Source of the DNA: Paracentrotus lividus
Lineage: Eukaryota; Echinodermata; Echinoidea; Camarodonta; Echinidae
Reading direction: 5' to 3'
DNA: 64,000 nt
Assembly (NCBI GenBank): GCA_940671915.1
Contig: CALNVZ010003433.1
Span: 23,238,812 to 23,302,811 of the forward strand
The notes below the pieces were generated by a model, which saw only the letters and a list, made by a program, of their open reading frames with translations, did not search any database and was not told where the DNA came from. Of this stretch, positions 11,160 to 21,499 are shown in pieces (the stretch's first letter is position 1; every line of letters begins with the position of its first letter). A program made the position numbers and the translations under genes.

Positions 11160-11885
11160 CCAGTTTATGATAAATCCCAGTTCTTGCGTGGTCGTGATTA
11201 GAAGCTCCAAATGTTGTTTGAGTCTGTCCTCCGAGTTCGCAACAGGATCCAATCGTCTAGTAGGAAAAGATTCTGAGTCCTCGGCCTCTGAAGTAGGACA
11301 TTAGGGTCCCTATTACCCTGGTAAAAACTCTCGGAGCTGGTCTCAGACCGAAGGGAGAGCTTGTATCTGTAGGTCTTCCCCCGAACTGAATCCCAGAAGA
11401 TTTCTCGCCGAAACATGCATGGTTATATGGAAGTATGCGTCCTGAAGGTCTATTGATACTGCTAGATCCTGATTTCCTAGAGTGGGAAGAATTGTAGCTA
11501 AGTTGTCCATGCGGAAATGAGACTGTGTTATGAATTTGTTTATGGCCTTCATATTTAGGATCACTCTTAGTGATCCCCCGCGTTTGGGGATTACGAAAAC
11601 AGGGGACAGGCACAAGCTCTTGTATAAAGTGACCTCTTCTATCGCCTCCTTTTCCAGGAGCCCCGCGATTTCCTTTGAGATGTGCTCCTGGAAGAGTGGG
11701 GATAGAATTGGTTGTCGGGTCCGGAGGACACCTCCGGGGAGAGGTGACTCTAGATCGATCTTGAGTCCGTCTCTTATTACAGATAGAATAAAGACATCGC
11801 TTGTGATTGTCTCCCATTTCGCATAGAAGTGCCGAAGTCGGCCTCCTACTGGCACTCCGAACCCCAGACGCTGGCGGGAAGTCAC
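11160..11885 (-). pseudogene. DIRS copy 1 reverse transcriptase, frameshifted
   Basis: Copies the element RNA into DNA. From 11885 downward the frame starts with VGGRLRHFYAKWETITSDVF, then has SPVFVIPKRGGSLRVILNM, FRMDNLATILPTLGNQDLAV and SIDLQDAYFHITM, which carries the motif A aspartate. Near 11400 the reading shifts to FGLRPAPRVFTRVIGTLMSY. The catalytic YxDD-type motif (Y-LDDW-I) lies near 11255-11240 but is split by a one-base frame change between RIFSY and LDDW. The sequence then continues with NSEDRLKQHLELLITTTQE. At least two frameshifts make this an inactive copy. The domain order relative to RNase H is standard for DIRS. Confidence 0.92.
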
Positions 11886-12099
11886 CTGTGGCGCTTCCCT
11901 CCCTCGCGAAAGGGCTGAGTGGATGAGGCAGATCCTGAGGTGTTCCTGGTATTACCTCGGCTTTGGGTGCGCTACTTCCCCCACGCGATCGTTGGGTCTG
12001 ATGTGGACTCCGTTCTTGGGTTCAACGTATTTAGGTTGATCTTGATACGTATATTGCGTTGCGAGTAGTGAGCTGTGAAGACTGATGTGGTCTCGAGCT

Positions 12100-13653
12100 C
12101 TGATCGGACTTCCGCTTCCTAGAGCTAGAACTGTAGGACTTCAGCGGCTGCTGGAACAAACTCGATTGAGGCTTGAAAGTAGTCGACTCCTGCTTTCTAA
12201 CTTCCCTAACAGATTCTGAAAGCTCTTGAGCCTTCTTCTGAGCTTCGATCTCCTTCTTGAATACGTCTGAGAGTCATCCCCACAGAGAAGGGTGAGTCAA
12301 CGGTATCCTATCCAGCATATCCGGAATCAAGGATTCCTGAATGTTGAGTCTCTTCATAACGCCTTCCCTGCGTTCTCTGTCCGAGGTGTTTTGGATACCG
12401 CCATTTGGGACACCATCAACGATGACACTTCTTAAAGCTTCAAGAATCTCTTCTCTATCTATGTTGAGATGTTAAGTCCCTCGACGCCGCTAGCAACTCG
12501 ATAAGCATATCGTTGATCACAGAAAGCCTGACTCCCGTGGATATTGATAAGGCTCTTTCTGCGCCTTTCTTGTCCATGAGAAGCGACTTGTAAATGTCAT
12601 CTTGGACGCGGTCTTGATAAGTTCCGGAGAGAGAGTTTTGCTATCTAAGAAACGATCTTCATCCTCTTTGATGAAGTAGAATTGGGAAGCTAGCTTACCC
12701 AAAGCCCTTATTTGTGTTTTAGAGACTTTGGCAGTCCTTTAAACTCTTCTTTGTGCGTCTCCGGGAGCCTAAGTCTGAAGTCTGATTCTTTTCTGAACTT
12801 CTAGCCAAGAATCCTTTCCGCCCTTGTTTCTCCTCCGGCTCGAATCCGGCTTCTGGTGCATATTTCTTAAAGAAGCCTAAGATTCTCTCCGGAAGTTTCA
12901 ACCTGGGCTGATCTTGTCCAGGGGTATCTCCTCCGAATCACAATCCAGATTTTGCGGGATTTGATTATTTATGCATTCTGATGAGGCTGCATTGATGAGG
13001 CTGTGATGTACAGTGTCCTCAAGATGGGGTCCCAGTGAGTGATGCGAAGGGTTGGGGTGATGATCTGTGGTGAAAATCTCTTCCTCTCCTTCGCTAGAAG
13101 ACTCCTGAAATTCTTCATTCCGAGAATCTGTCAAGATCGGCTCATTATTGGGGACGAGTATGTTGGGCTGTGCGTCATGCACATAAGTTGTCTGCGTAGG
13201 TATCTGCGAGGCTGACGAACGTTTGCTCGCTTCTAACATTTCTTGTACCACTCGAGAGCTCCCTCCGGAGGTTCTCCTAGCTCCGTCAAAATCGAAGGCG
13301 TCGAAGACACTTTCGCGACTGGTGGGGGGCTCCAAGAGCTGCTGGAGCTTTTGATTTTGTGTAGACAGGTTTTGGTGAACTCGGAAGCAACTGAATTCCT
13401 GTCCACTGTGCAGAATTGGGTTCCGCTGTTTTGAGTTCTCTGGTGTAGTTCGATGATGAATTAGAAGAACGCTCATCAAACCCGATTCAGGATTAACCAG
13501 CCATTGATTTGATCCTTCAAAAGACGAAACTCTATTATGTTTCGTTCCATCAGACGAAACCTCCATTGGAATCGAAACCAATCTGTGATTATAAGTCGAC
13601 GCGATCGATCTATTTGAGATCGAATCGGGTGAGGTAGAATTCACAGAAAACAA
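12100..13653 (-). pseudogene. DIRS copy 1 gag-like protein, broken
   Basis: Gag-like ORFs of DIRS elements are poorly conserved, so this call rests mainly on position upstream of RT. The largest open part is 13653-12898 (251 codons), rich in Ser, Asn and Glu with an acidic patch (ESSSEGEEEIF). The reading then shifts to 12901-12719, which is basic (RKGFLARSSEKNQT), and to 12702-12517 (GKLASQFYFIKEDEDRFLD). A Ser/Arg/Lys-rich tail (SSSSRKRKSDQ) can be read near 12110. At least two frame changes break it. The upstream part runs into the GATC-rich repeat at 13600-14130, so the true start is unclear. Confidence 0.7.
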
Positions 13654-14130
13654 TCTTCCCGAAGGAATCGATCGATTGATGATCGATTCTGAAAAAATCG
13701 GGCGATTTGTGATCGATCCCGCTATCGTCGCACGTCAGTGATCGATACCATTTTTGCAATCGATCCTGGACTTGGCGATCCCTCTATGATCGATCCCGGG
13801 GCATCGATCTTTTTGTGATCGATCCCGGGGAATCGATTCCTGAATGATCGCTCCTGGGGAATCGATTCCTGAATGATCGATCCCGAGGAAATCGATTTGG
13901 AATGATCGATCTAGGGATAATCGAATCGTCGGGAATCGGATCTGTAACGATCGATCCTCCGACATGGATACTTCTGGATAGCGATCGTCTCAGACGACAC
14001 CGATCCTTTCTGATCGATTTAAGATCTCTCTCAGGGGGCAAGGCCACCTTCGATCGATCAATCGATACTACAACTCCCACCGAGTGCCCAGGTGAACTGA
14101 GACTCATACACGGAGTTGCCGTCCCGATCG
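13600..14130. repeat. GATC/ATCGAT-rich minisatellite inside DIRS copy 1
   Basis: An irregular ~30-bp unit of the type TGATCGATCCCGGGGAATCG is repeated. By hand count about two dozen GATC sites fall between 13660 and 14130, where roughly two would be expected by chance. It reads on the minus strand as Asp-Arg-Ser or Ile-Asp-His repeats in more than one frame (for example 14107-13784), so a peptide call is unsafe. It lies between the right ITR and gag, the same relative place as the repeats at 58555-59310 in the second DIRS copy. Confidence 0.85.
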
Positions 14131-14139
14131 CTTACCACA

Positions 14140-14897
14140 ATCGTTTTCGGGTGCGTCGCTGGTCGGCCGACGATAGGCGACTGAACCTTCCCCAGGAGTT
14201 CACTGTGTGACTCCCCCGACGACTTACCGGGGGCACGCAGGACCGTAGGTGTGGACTTACCAGCTGCCACCGGTCCGTACGCGCGCCCGGGCGGGGTTGT
14301 GAATCCCGACTTTTTACTGCTTGAAGATCTGGAACTCCGTCTTCTTTTAGCCGGTGGTTCCTTCCCAGCTTCGTCTAGGTCTTTCCCGAACGATGTGGTG
14401 TCTCTAAGTTGTCTTCAGAAAAAACACGTCTCGAAGAAGGCTTCCTAGCTTCTGCGCTTTAGAAACTTTTAGCAGGAAATTTTCCGTCATTCTGAAAATC
14501 AAACACAGAAACGTTATTATACAAATGAAGAAAGAGACTCGACTACTAAGGAAGAAGAGTCAAGAATGCTTAAAAGGAGCGGGAGAACAATAACAACCCC
14601 ACTAATACCCAGGCACCGATTTGTAAAGGTGCGGGAATGTAAATACAAAGGGCCCGAACCCGCCGGTCCAAAACTACACAAGCTAGGTAGAAAAAGGGGA
14701 GGCGATGTCGCCGATTACACGTCCAAAAAACACGCAAACGGCCACCAAAATAATGACAAAACACTTAAATTTTACAGATAGGATAGACCTCTAGGAGGTC
14801 TCACAACAGATTCACCCAAAAACAAGCCAAAAATATATCACAAAATTGCATATCAAACCCGTTTTTAGGCGGACAAAACTCGAGTTGTTACTCTCAC
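14140..14897. other. DIRS copy 1 leader region
   Basis: GC-rich sequence between the GATC-rich array and the right ITR, upstream of gag in the direction of transcription. No motif-bearing frame was recognised. The element promoter is expected in or near the adjacent ITR, but no TATA or initiator can be assigned with confidence. Confidence 0.45.
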
Positions 14898-15101
14898 GGC
14901 AGCGAAAGAGAAAGAGGAAGATTGTAAACAGATTAGTTGGCGGGTTGCCTATCGGGAGAGGGGCCCTTTATATTTGGCGGGGGGGTTTATAGGATAGGAA
15001 CAATAGGGACACCATTTTCTCGGGGTTATAATATTCGGTTGGCAAGCGATTCGAGGACGAATAGCAAAGTAGGCAAATATATCATTCTTTTGAAGTAAAT
15101 C
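14898..15101. repeat. DIRS copy 1, right inverted terminal repeat
   Basis: Inverted partner of 8573-8798, starting near GGCAGCGAAAGAGAAAGAGG and ending GAAGTAAATC. This is the 5' end in the coding direction. The boundary at 15101 is fixed by the matching half of the ICR. The very next base belongs to a ~210-bp tandem array. Confidence 0.92.
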
Positions 15102-15105
15102 TGCA

Positions 15106-15720
15106 ATTTTCATGTGGTCCCATTTTACTGGTATACATGTAGCCACAATTCTATCAGTTCAATGTTTTGGTATCCGAGTAAGTCCAGTGAATGATGTTTA
15201 GATATGGACCTACAGCCTTGATCTCTGACCATGCATGATATCAGGAAACGAGGTTTCTCTCATCTTCTTATCACGAACAGAGAGTCTTATCTTATGCTCA
15301 CACTATACAATTAATTGTCATGTGGTCCCACTATACTGGTATACATGTAGCCTTAGTTCTATCAGTTCAATATTTTGGTATTTGAGTAAGACCAGTGAAT
15401 CATGTTTAGATATGGAACTACTGTACAGCCTTGATCTCTGATCATGCATGGTCTCAAGAAACTAGTCTTTTCTCATCTTCTTATCACTAATAGACAGACT
15501 TATCTTACATTCAAACTATACAATTAATTGTCATGTGGTCCTACTATACAGGTATACATGTAGCCACAATTCTATTTTGGTATTCAAGCAAGACCAATGA
15601 ATCATGTTTAGATATGGAACTACAGCCTTGATCTCTGATCATGCATGGTCTCAAGAAACTAGGTTTCTCTCATCTGCACATCAGGAATAGAGAGCCTTAT
15701 TTTACGCTCACACACACAAA
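15106..15720. repeat. Tandem array, ~210-bp unit, about 3 copies
   Basis: TCATGTGGTCC(C/T)A begins units near 15110, 15319 and 15531. Shared phrases include TGGTATACATGTAGCC, TTTAGATATGGA(A/C)CTAC, CAGCCTTGATCTCTGA and TCTCATCTTCTTATCAC. The third copy is shorter. Non-coding. The first unit starts directly at the DIRS right end, so the retrotransposon probably landed at or in this array; no matching unit is seen on the left side. Confidence 0.87.
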
Positions 15721-15936
15721 TTAAATAGGATATACTGAAAAAGTATAGAACTATACGATTAATTTGTGCATGTGGATGTTAATTAAAATTCGGGAAGTTC
15801 TGTGTAATTTTTCAGCATACAATTTTCTCCAATTTTGCAGAGCTACCACTTGGTTAAATTTAAATTGACAATGCTGAAATATGATAGAATTAAGTCAGTG
15901 TTTTTCTCATACATAAACTGACAATAATAATATTAT

Positions 15937-16106
15937 ACAAATATACAATGACAATCGAGGATCTGGTTAAAACTATTCGCATCGAAGGAACATCACATAG
16001 TACTATTCTCTCGAGGGCCATCGGCCCGAGAGAGAATAGTACTATGTGATGTTCCTGAGTGCGAATAGTTTTAACCTGTTCTGAGAATGAGTCATTGTAT
16101 ATTTGT
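15937..16106. mobile_element. Fold-back MITE, ~170 bp
   Basis: Left arm ACAAATATACAATGAC to GAGGGCC, right arm GGCCCGAGAGAGAATAG to GTCATTGTATATTTGT. Inner parts such as GAACATCACATAGTACTATT pair without mismatch; a short mismatch lies near 15954-15968. Non-coding. It sits about 100 bp beyond the splice donor of the exon at 16207-16460, in its presumed first intron. Confidence 0.85.
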
Positions 16107-16206
16107 TTTATATCCCTTCCACCTTTTAATTTTTTTAATGAACAAAATTATATAGTCTGTGCTTACCTTTCTTCTGGATCCAATAAGTACAAGTAGGCCT
16201 ACTTAC

Positions 16207-16460
16207 AAAGCGCCCGTTTTTGTTCGAGCACCGACGAAAAATCTTGCGAGCGCTGAATCGAGTGATTTGATGTCGATCTCATCACAACTCAAACCATCAA
16301 TTTGTGAACAAAATTCACGGAATATAGATACAGCATACTTAATTTGTTTCTGAGTATTAACGCTGTCAGTCGAGTTCATGAAATCCACAATTTCCTCTTC
16401 ATTATACTGCTGAAATCTTCCGTTATTACCATCAATCTGGCAACTAGTGGAGGCAGCCAT
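16207..16460 (-). CDS. First exon of a Crypton/DUF3504-type protein
   Basis: Starts at ATG 16460 (MAASTSCQIDG) and runs 84 codons to a consensus donor: the exon ends at 16207 and is followed by GTAAGT on the minus strand. Residues about 18-84 read NEEEIVDFMNSTDSVNTQKQ, then YAVSIFREFC, and close with LARFFVGARTKTGA. This pattern (an NT-x-K-Q segment, a helix ending in F-x-x-F/C, then L-A-x-F-F-x-x-A-R-x-K-x-G) is that of the SAM-like N-terminal part of Crypton-derived tyrosine-recombinase-like proteins, seen in ZMYM2/QRICH1/KCTD1-like and KIAA1958-like proteins. The catalytic-type C-terminal domain would be in later exons, not seen in this window. Upstream DNA is CpG-richer than the surroundings. 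It could instead be the fossil start of a Crypton transposon. Confidence 0.6.
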
Positions 16461-16730
16461 TTTGTCTGTTTACAAACAAAAATCAGCTGTTGCGCACCTG
16501 GTCAGTGCATTCAGCTTCAGCTCGCCGAAAGTTTCCCTTGGCATGCGCGCATGCAGTGGAGAATTCAGGTAAAAGCAGCAGAGTAGCACCGCTCGCGTGC
16601 GCAACTCGTGAATAGGATTGGGGGGGGGGGTCGGAAAAACGTATAGTCCAGTTTTTCCCTAGGGAAAAAATGTACTATGCGTGACGTCATGAAGAAAAAC
16701 GAACTATTTCTCGAGAAACGTTTTTCTTAG
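16461..16730 (-). promoter_or_regulatory. CpG-richer promoter-like region upstream of the DUF3504-type exon
   Basis: This segment is clearly higher in CpG than the flanking AT-rich DNA. It contains GGCATGCGCGCATGC, an NRF1-like palindromic site, near 16539-16554 and a consensus CRE (TGACGTCA) at 16682-16689. A poly-G run lies near 16620. No TATA box is obvious at a suitable distance, as is common for CpG promoters. The position directly upstream of a good ATG on the minus strand supports a promoter role, but no transcript evidence is available. Confidence 0.45.
16635..16728. repeat. Two adjacent palindromes flanking a CRE
   Basis: A quasi-palindrome of about 47 bp is centred on CCTAGG (AAAACGTATAGT pairs with ACTATGCGT, and TTTTTCCCTAGGGAAAAA is perfect). 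TGACGTCA follows, then a second inverted repeat AAGAAAAACG / CGTTTTTCTT around TTTCTCGAGAAA. Either a small degraded fold-back element or a stacked set of dimer-binding sites. Confidence 0.6.
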
Positions 16731-17054
16731 TTAAACTATTCTTTTTCTCCTTGTGTACACTCTCAATGCAAACAATCTTAGATAAGGGATATAATTTCCA
16801 ATATATTTTAACAAAGTGCCTGTCCGAATTAAACTTATAACTTTATAGCAATATGTGAAAATACATGTTGCCAATTTGCAGCAGAAAAGCTGATTGACAA
16901 AAAATATTTCTGTCCTGAACACGTTAAGAGCGTATCAGGATAAAGTTTTCGTGTGTGGACGGGTGAGTGTGATTGGAAGTGAAAACTCCTACATGTATCA
17001 CCACTGCCCTTGGACGTGTGCTGGACCTGTACAAGGCAGAAAACGTAATCAGGC

Positions 17055-17580
17055 AGCTTTGAGCTTGGTTGCTTGTCTATTAATTTGTCAAGCTCAATGA
17101 GACAGATAGGGGATAGCGAGTAAGAGAACGAGAGAGTTAAAGATGCAAATATTAGACAGGGAAAGATAGAGAGAAAGATAAGGAAAGAGTATGGTTTGAT
17201 CTTGGCTGCCTGTATTTTAATTTGTCAAGCTCAATGTGACGGATGGAGGATGGTGAAAAAAGAGAATGAGATATAGGTGCAAAGAACGAGAGAAAGAGGT
17301 GCAAAGAACGAGAGAAAGAGATGCAAATAAAGACTGGAAAAGACAGAAAGAAATAAGAAAAGAGGATGCTCCTGAGTTTGTCTGCTTGTCTAACTTGTCA
17401 AGCTCAACGAGACGGATGGGGAATGGTGAGAAGGAAGATAGTTGGAGAAAACGAGAGAGAAAGATAAAAGAAAAGAAGCTAATTTTGAGCTTGGCTGGTT
17501 GTCAATGATTTTGTCAAGCAGAATGGAACCAGTGAGGAATGGTGAGAAGGAGAACGAAAGAGAGACAAGGAAGACTTGGT
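17055..17580. repeat. Purine-rich tandem array, ~115-170-bp units, 4 copies
   Basis: TTGTCAAGCTCAA(T/C)G(A/T)GAC (third and fourth copies variant) recurs near 17085, 17223, 17396 and 17510, each preceded by GCTTG(G)-type text and followed by GATGG(G)GAATGGTGAGAA and a GA-rich tail. Spacing varies because the GAGAAAGA tails differ in length. Frames across it are Lys/Glu/Arg-rich and reflect the repeat, not a gene. Confidence 0.75.
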
Positions 17581-18135
17581 CCATGACAGAAAGATGATGA
17601 CAAAGACCTAAAAAAGGTAGAGCACAGAGATTTTATGAAATATGATAAATGTTAATTTATGATAATAAATGATACATACGAAAATAAATCCATATTTTAT
17701 TTGACTAAAATGCTTGTGGGTCATCAAAAGCTCAACAAACCAAAACGATGAACGTCTTGTGACATTACAATCCTGGTCAACCTCTGTCAAACATGATCCT
17801 AAAGAATCACCCTAGAAACAAGTGCCCATTTCTTGTCAACCTAAATGTATGTAACTGTAATCTTGAAGAAATGCCCCAACAAATGAAGGCTCATTTCATA
17901 TCTTTAGCCATGCAGAGTACACAAGCGCCCTGGTGGAGAACGGAACCCCGGTTATCATGTTTCCGACGACGATGCCCAGCCGTGGACAAAGAAAGCAGAG
18001 AATACAAATATGAATTGGCGTCTCTGAATTCACACCTCTCCATTCAAAGCAGGAGTGCGGACACCAATAACAGGGAGGTTGCTTCGGCTTTATGTTACCA
18101 TCACAAGAATAGTATGGAGAGGACATACTACTTTA

Positions 18136-18581
18136 CAGTGCGTCCTAGAAAAAAGTAAACCCAAATTTGAGAGACTCATATTAAAATTTCATAGCTTGTG
18201 TGATTTGAGATTTATTTCATAATAAAGAGAAACTCATATTCTATTCAACTTGTGATTTAAAATACAAACGTTAAAATGTCCTTGTACCAAGTTTGGGCAA
18301 AAGCAGCCTCTGCATTTCAATAGTCCAAGTGATCATTTGTCCCTCATGAAAGGACTCATGAAGGCTGACCTCACACAAAGAATGATCAGAAAGTCAGAAA
18401 TCTTTTTGACCAAAGATATTGAAAATGTGAGTGCTCAGTCATACAGGTATACATGTAATTTTGGTTTCACTGGATAGAATATGATACTCTTTGTCATGAT
18501 ATAAAAATTAATGACACGGAAGCTATACAATTTTAATACAATGGTCTCAAAGTTGGGTTTACTTTTATTTGGGACGCCCTG
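18136..18581. mobile_element. Tc1/mariner-type MITE, 446 bp, TA duplication
   Basis: Terminal inverted repeats CAGTGCGTCCTAGAAAAAAG (left) and the complement of CTTTTATTTGGGACGCCCTG (right) continue inward through AGTAAACCCAA and TTTGAGA. A TA dinucleotide flanks both ends (18134-18135 and 18582-18583). No transposase frame is present, so it is non-autonomous. It interrupts a higher-complexity stretch (17900-18135 and 18584-18740). Confidence 0.85.
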
Positions 18582-18583
18582 TA

Positions 18584-20830
18584 CGCTGTCAATTATAAAG
18601 GGTGTGAGTCGAGTCTGGGTGTGAGAGTAACTGCTGGATGTGTCTTTGTGACGGAGGATTGCGGTCGCGGCCCACCGTTATCATCAGTGAACTTGAGATG
18701 AGATGAAGCGCTTACGATCATATCTCTTTCGACAACTACATGGCTCATACAAAATAAAATTCAGACAAATTTCCCACTGTACTGTCTCTTTGAAAAGGAG
18801 AATGACCCAGCCACAAATTTTAAATCCTTAATTCCTTGAGTTTTCTCTTTTCTTTCTCTCTTTTTAGGGGAGGTGGTTTTAGTCCTTGACCCTAATATAT
18901 TCCATTGAAAGCTGAGCACAAAGCTTTCATGCCCTTTTTTACAGGGGGTCTGGAGTTAAAATGCATTTGGTCCATGTGGAGCTGAACCATAGAAGTGCCC
19001 ACGAATGTTAAAAATTAATCTCCAATTAGTTTAAATTATAGAAGAACGATATTGAGTTCCTGCGGTATCTAGTGTTTGAGCTACAAAACAATTTTTTTTT
19101 TGTTTATTAATCTTATTTATTATGTATTACATTTTGTTCATAGGTCCATTATTTCTTTCCTGAGGAAAGCAACACATGACCAGGTATTTAATATCATGAA
19201 TTGTATTAATTATGTAAATGAATGCAATACAGCAAAAAAAGCATAGCATTTGCAAAAAGGTATATCAACATAATGTCCATAAATACCAGACTCCTGAGTT
19301 TGTTTATCTCTTCTTTTTTTTCTTTTTCTTTTTTAACCTTTTATATTTTTTCATTCACTTTCTCTCTTTAGCAAATAACATTTCAGGATTTCTTTTCTAA
19401 AGAACTTTCTTTTTGGGGGTTCCTGGTGTGTATTTACCAAAGCTTACATCAGTTTATGGCAGAAAGAATTGAAAGAAGCGATCTCTCAAGTGTGTTGTTT
19501 GTGATCCATCACCTAGAGGCCCATCATGGGGTCATTGATGGTCAGCGCATGGGATCCTGTGGTCAGTGTATTCAGGTCCAGACCTGGGACAATAGGACTA
19601 GGACTTACTGTCATGACAACCACAAGAATCCCCAATTGACCGTGGATAATTGGTCCAATAATTACACCGATTATAGCCATCTCTCAATCCATTGTCATGT
19701 AACGGTGTTAGGACGTGTCAGTGTATCCCGATCCCTCTCACTTCAAAGTTTTGTGTGGTTGATGGATTTGGGCCAGAAAAACATCTTGGGTACAAGTTTT
19801 TATCCTTGAAAAATAGGTATTGATGTACATGCACTGAAAGCATATTAAAAGCTATTTCATAATAAAACAAATATTTCTAGGATACAAAATACTTTTGTTA
19901 GTTTTTGGCAGTTTTAATGAAGATGATTATATTTATCTCAGGGTCAAGTAAAAGACAGCTGGGGTTGAAGAATATTCATTTCGGTTTATGAAAAATCGCT
20001 TATCCTTGATGGCAAATCAGTTTTGAGATACACATAGTTATGTAATACAAATATGTGAATGCATTAAACAATACTACTGAGTCCACAAAAAATCTGGCTT
20101 AATACAGTTGACATCAAGACTGATACAAAAAAAATCTACATGCATACAGGGAAACTTTAGAAAGTCATATCACCTGTTTACAAATTTAAAATTAATAGGC
20201 AATCTGAACACAAAGTCAATAAAAATGACTAAATACAGTCTCCTCAAATTTACATGAGAGGAGCCAGATGCACCTGTCTAAAAACCAAAAGGGGTAATTA
20301 ATGAAATTGGTCTCCCCAATGATAAAAATAATGATTTGATCAAAACTTGATCAAACAGAAAGAACTCCTCACTTCATCAAGTTGCATGCATTTCATGTGT
20401 TGAGCGCAATAAGGATGCTAACTCTGTCTAAAAGGATACGAGTCCAATGCCCTTCTGTCTCTCAGCAAGACAATGTGTGTGAGTCAACATTGAGAGCAAA
20501 TGCCCTAGATATGACAAGACACACATTGCCACAGTTTCATGTGCCTTTTTCATTTCTTCCCTCCCTGCCATTTCATAAAGTAAGCAAACAAATCCACCAC
20601 CATTTCTACTAGTACTACTAACTAGGACCATGGCCTGTGTTGCCATGGAAACAGACGTATCGTCACAGCGACCCTTTCTGAAAACTTCACACCTCTTTGA
20701 CAATACCCCTCCTTCCATCTTCTTGGCTGTTCTAACACCTCTCATCGTCTTCATTAAAAGACCCCCTTGGCCTTGGGAATATTGTGGCAACAATTGATAT
20801 GTTATTTCAAGCTCTTTGTTGTAGATTGGG
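18584..20830. other. Mostly AT-rich non-coding; one higher-complexity block
   Basis: No recognisable gene. 19440-19740 is more balanced in composition and contains an uninterrupted 127-codon plus-strand frame (19426-19809) with no recognisable family and no clear splice signals. It has paired ATTGG/CCAAT boxes (GATAATTGGTCCAATAATTA near 19646-19665), so a regulatory element is as likely as an exon. Poly-T tracts lie at 19090 and 19310. Confidence 0.4.
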
Positions 20831-21050
20831 GCTGTAGTCCAGCAGCAGATTGCAATTTTGGGGCCTAACCTTGTTTTGGCGTCTATAGTTTTTTTTTCAA
20901 CGGATTATGATTGCCTAAACCTTCTTTTTGAAGAATCCGATTGCTGACATTTTGTCAGCATTGAGCATTTTGAGATATGTGACGTCATACAACATGGCCG
21001 CCAAATTACCCAATTTCCCTCTAAAATTGAGAAAATAGATATTTAATATG
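20831..21050 (+). repeat. Left arm of a long-range inverted repeat
   Basis: Contains GTAGTCCAGCAGCAGAT, CCTTGTTTTGGCGTCTATAG, CAACGGATTATGATTGCCTA, TCAGCATTGAGCATTTTGAG and GTGACGTCATACAACATGGC. The same series occurs reversed and complemented at 25430-25620 with point differences. The two arms enclose about 4.4 kb, including a fold-back, an (AAT)n tract and a LINE. This suggests either the two ends of one DNA transposon or two inverted copies of a short element. Confidence 0.82.
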
Positions 21051-21350
21051 GACATTTCAACAACATTAGGGAGCTAAATGTCTTAATATCTCTTAGACCA
21101 TTTCTAAATATTGTTTTGCTAGGTCACATGACCATACATTACATGCTAATTTGCATATTGTCCATAGCGCCCTCAATTTTGAAGTATTAGTTTTCATGAA
21201 ATACATGTGCTCCCGAAAAGATAGGTTTCAACCCCCCCCCCCCCCCACTTTTTTCTCTGAAAAATATAAATACTAGTCAAGAAGGGATAAGCCTACATGT
21301 AATATTTTTCATTAAAGCAGCGAGGATATGGCCCAAATTTTTGTCCCAAT

Positions 21351-21499
21351 AATTAAATAATATTGACTGCCCTTAAGGGCAATATGGCATATAGTGCCTG
21401 AACTAGCATAATATTGCCCCGAGTCGAAGACGAGGGCAATATGGTGCTAGTAAGGGCAATATATGCCATATTGCCCGAAAAAAACAGTCAATATTTTTA
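21351..21499. mobile_element. Fold-back MITE with repeated GGGCAATAT words
   Basis: AATATTGACTG at 21359-21369 pairs with CAGTCAATATT at 21485-21495. Inside, GGGCAATATGGCATAT pairs with ATATGCCATATTGCCC and CTAGCA pairs with TGCTAG. The loop holds CCGAGTCGAAGACGAGG. Non-coding, about 150 bp. Confidence 0.82.

Larger units (their letters stand above)
8573..15101 (-). mobile_element. DIRS-type tyrosine-recombinase retrotransposon, near full length, decayed
   Basis: The element is about 6.5 kb with inverted terminal repeats at 8573-8798 and 14898-15101. Its outer ends are CATAAAAATTATCACTAATT on the left and GAAGTAAATC on the right. The region at 8844-8940 is the reverse complement of the left end joined to the reverse complement of the right end, the hallmark ICR of DIRS elements. 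Coding order on the minus strand is gag (13653 to ~12100), RT (11885-11160), RNase H and methyltransferase-like region (11005-9954), and tyrosine recombinase (9960-8982). Several frameshifts break every gene except short blocks. As expected for DIRS, no target duplication is seen at the ends. The element is richer in G+C than its flanks. It resembles the copy at 54193-60405 in layout and terminal motifs but is a different subfamily. Confidence 0.95.

Noticed and set aside
17793-18158. 121-codon plus-strand frame
   Set aside because: Ends inside a mariner-type MITE and shows no family; both strands are open here.
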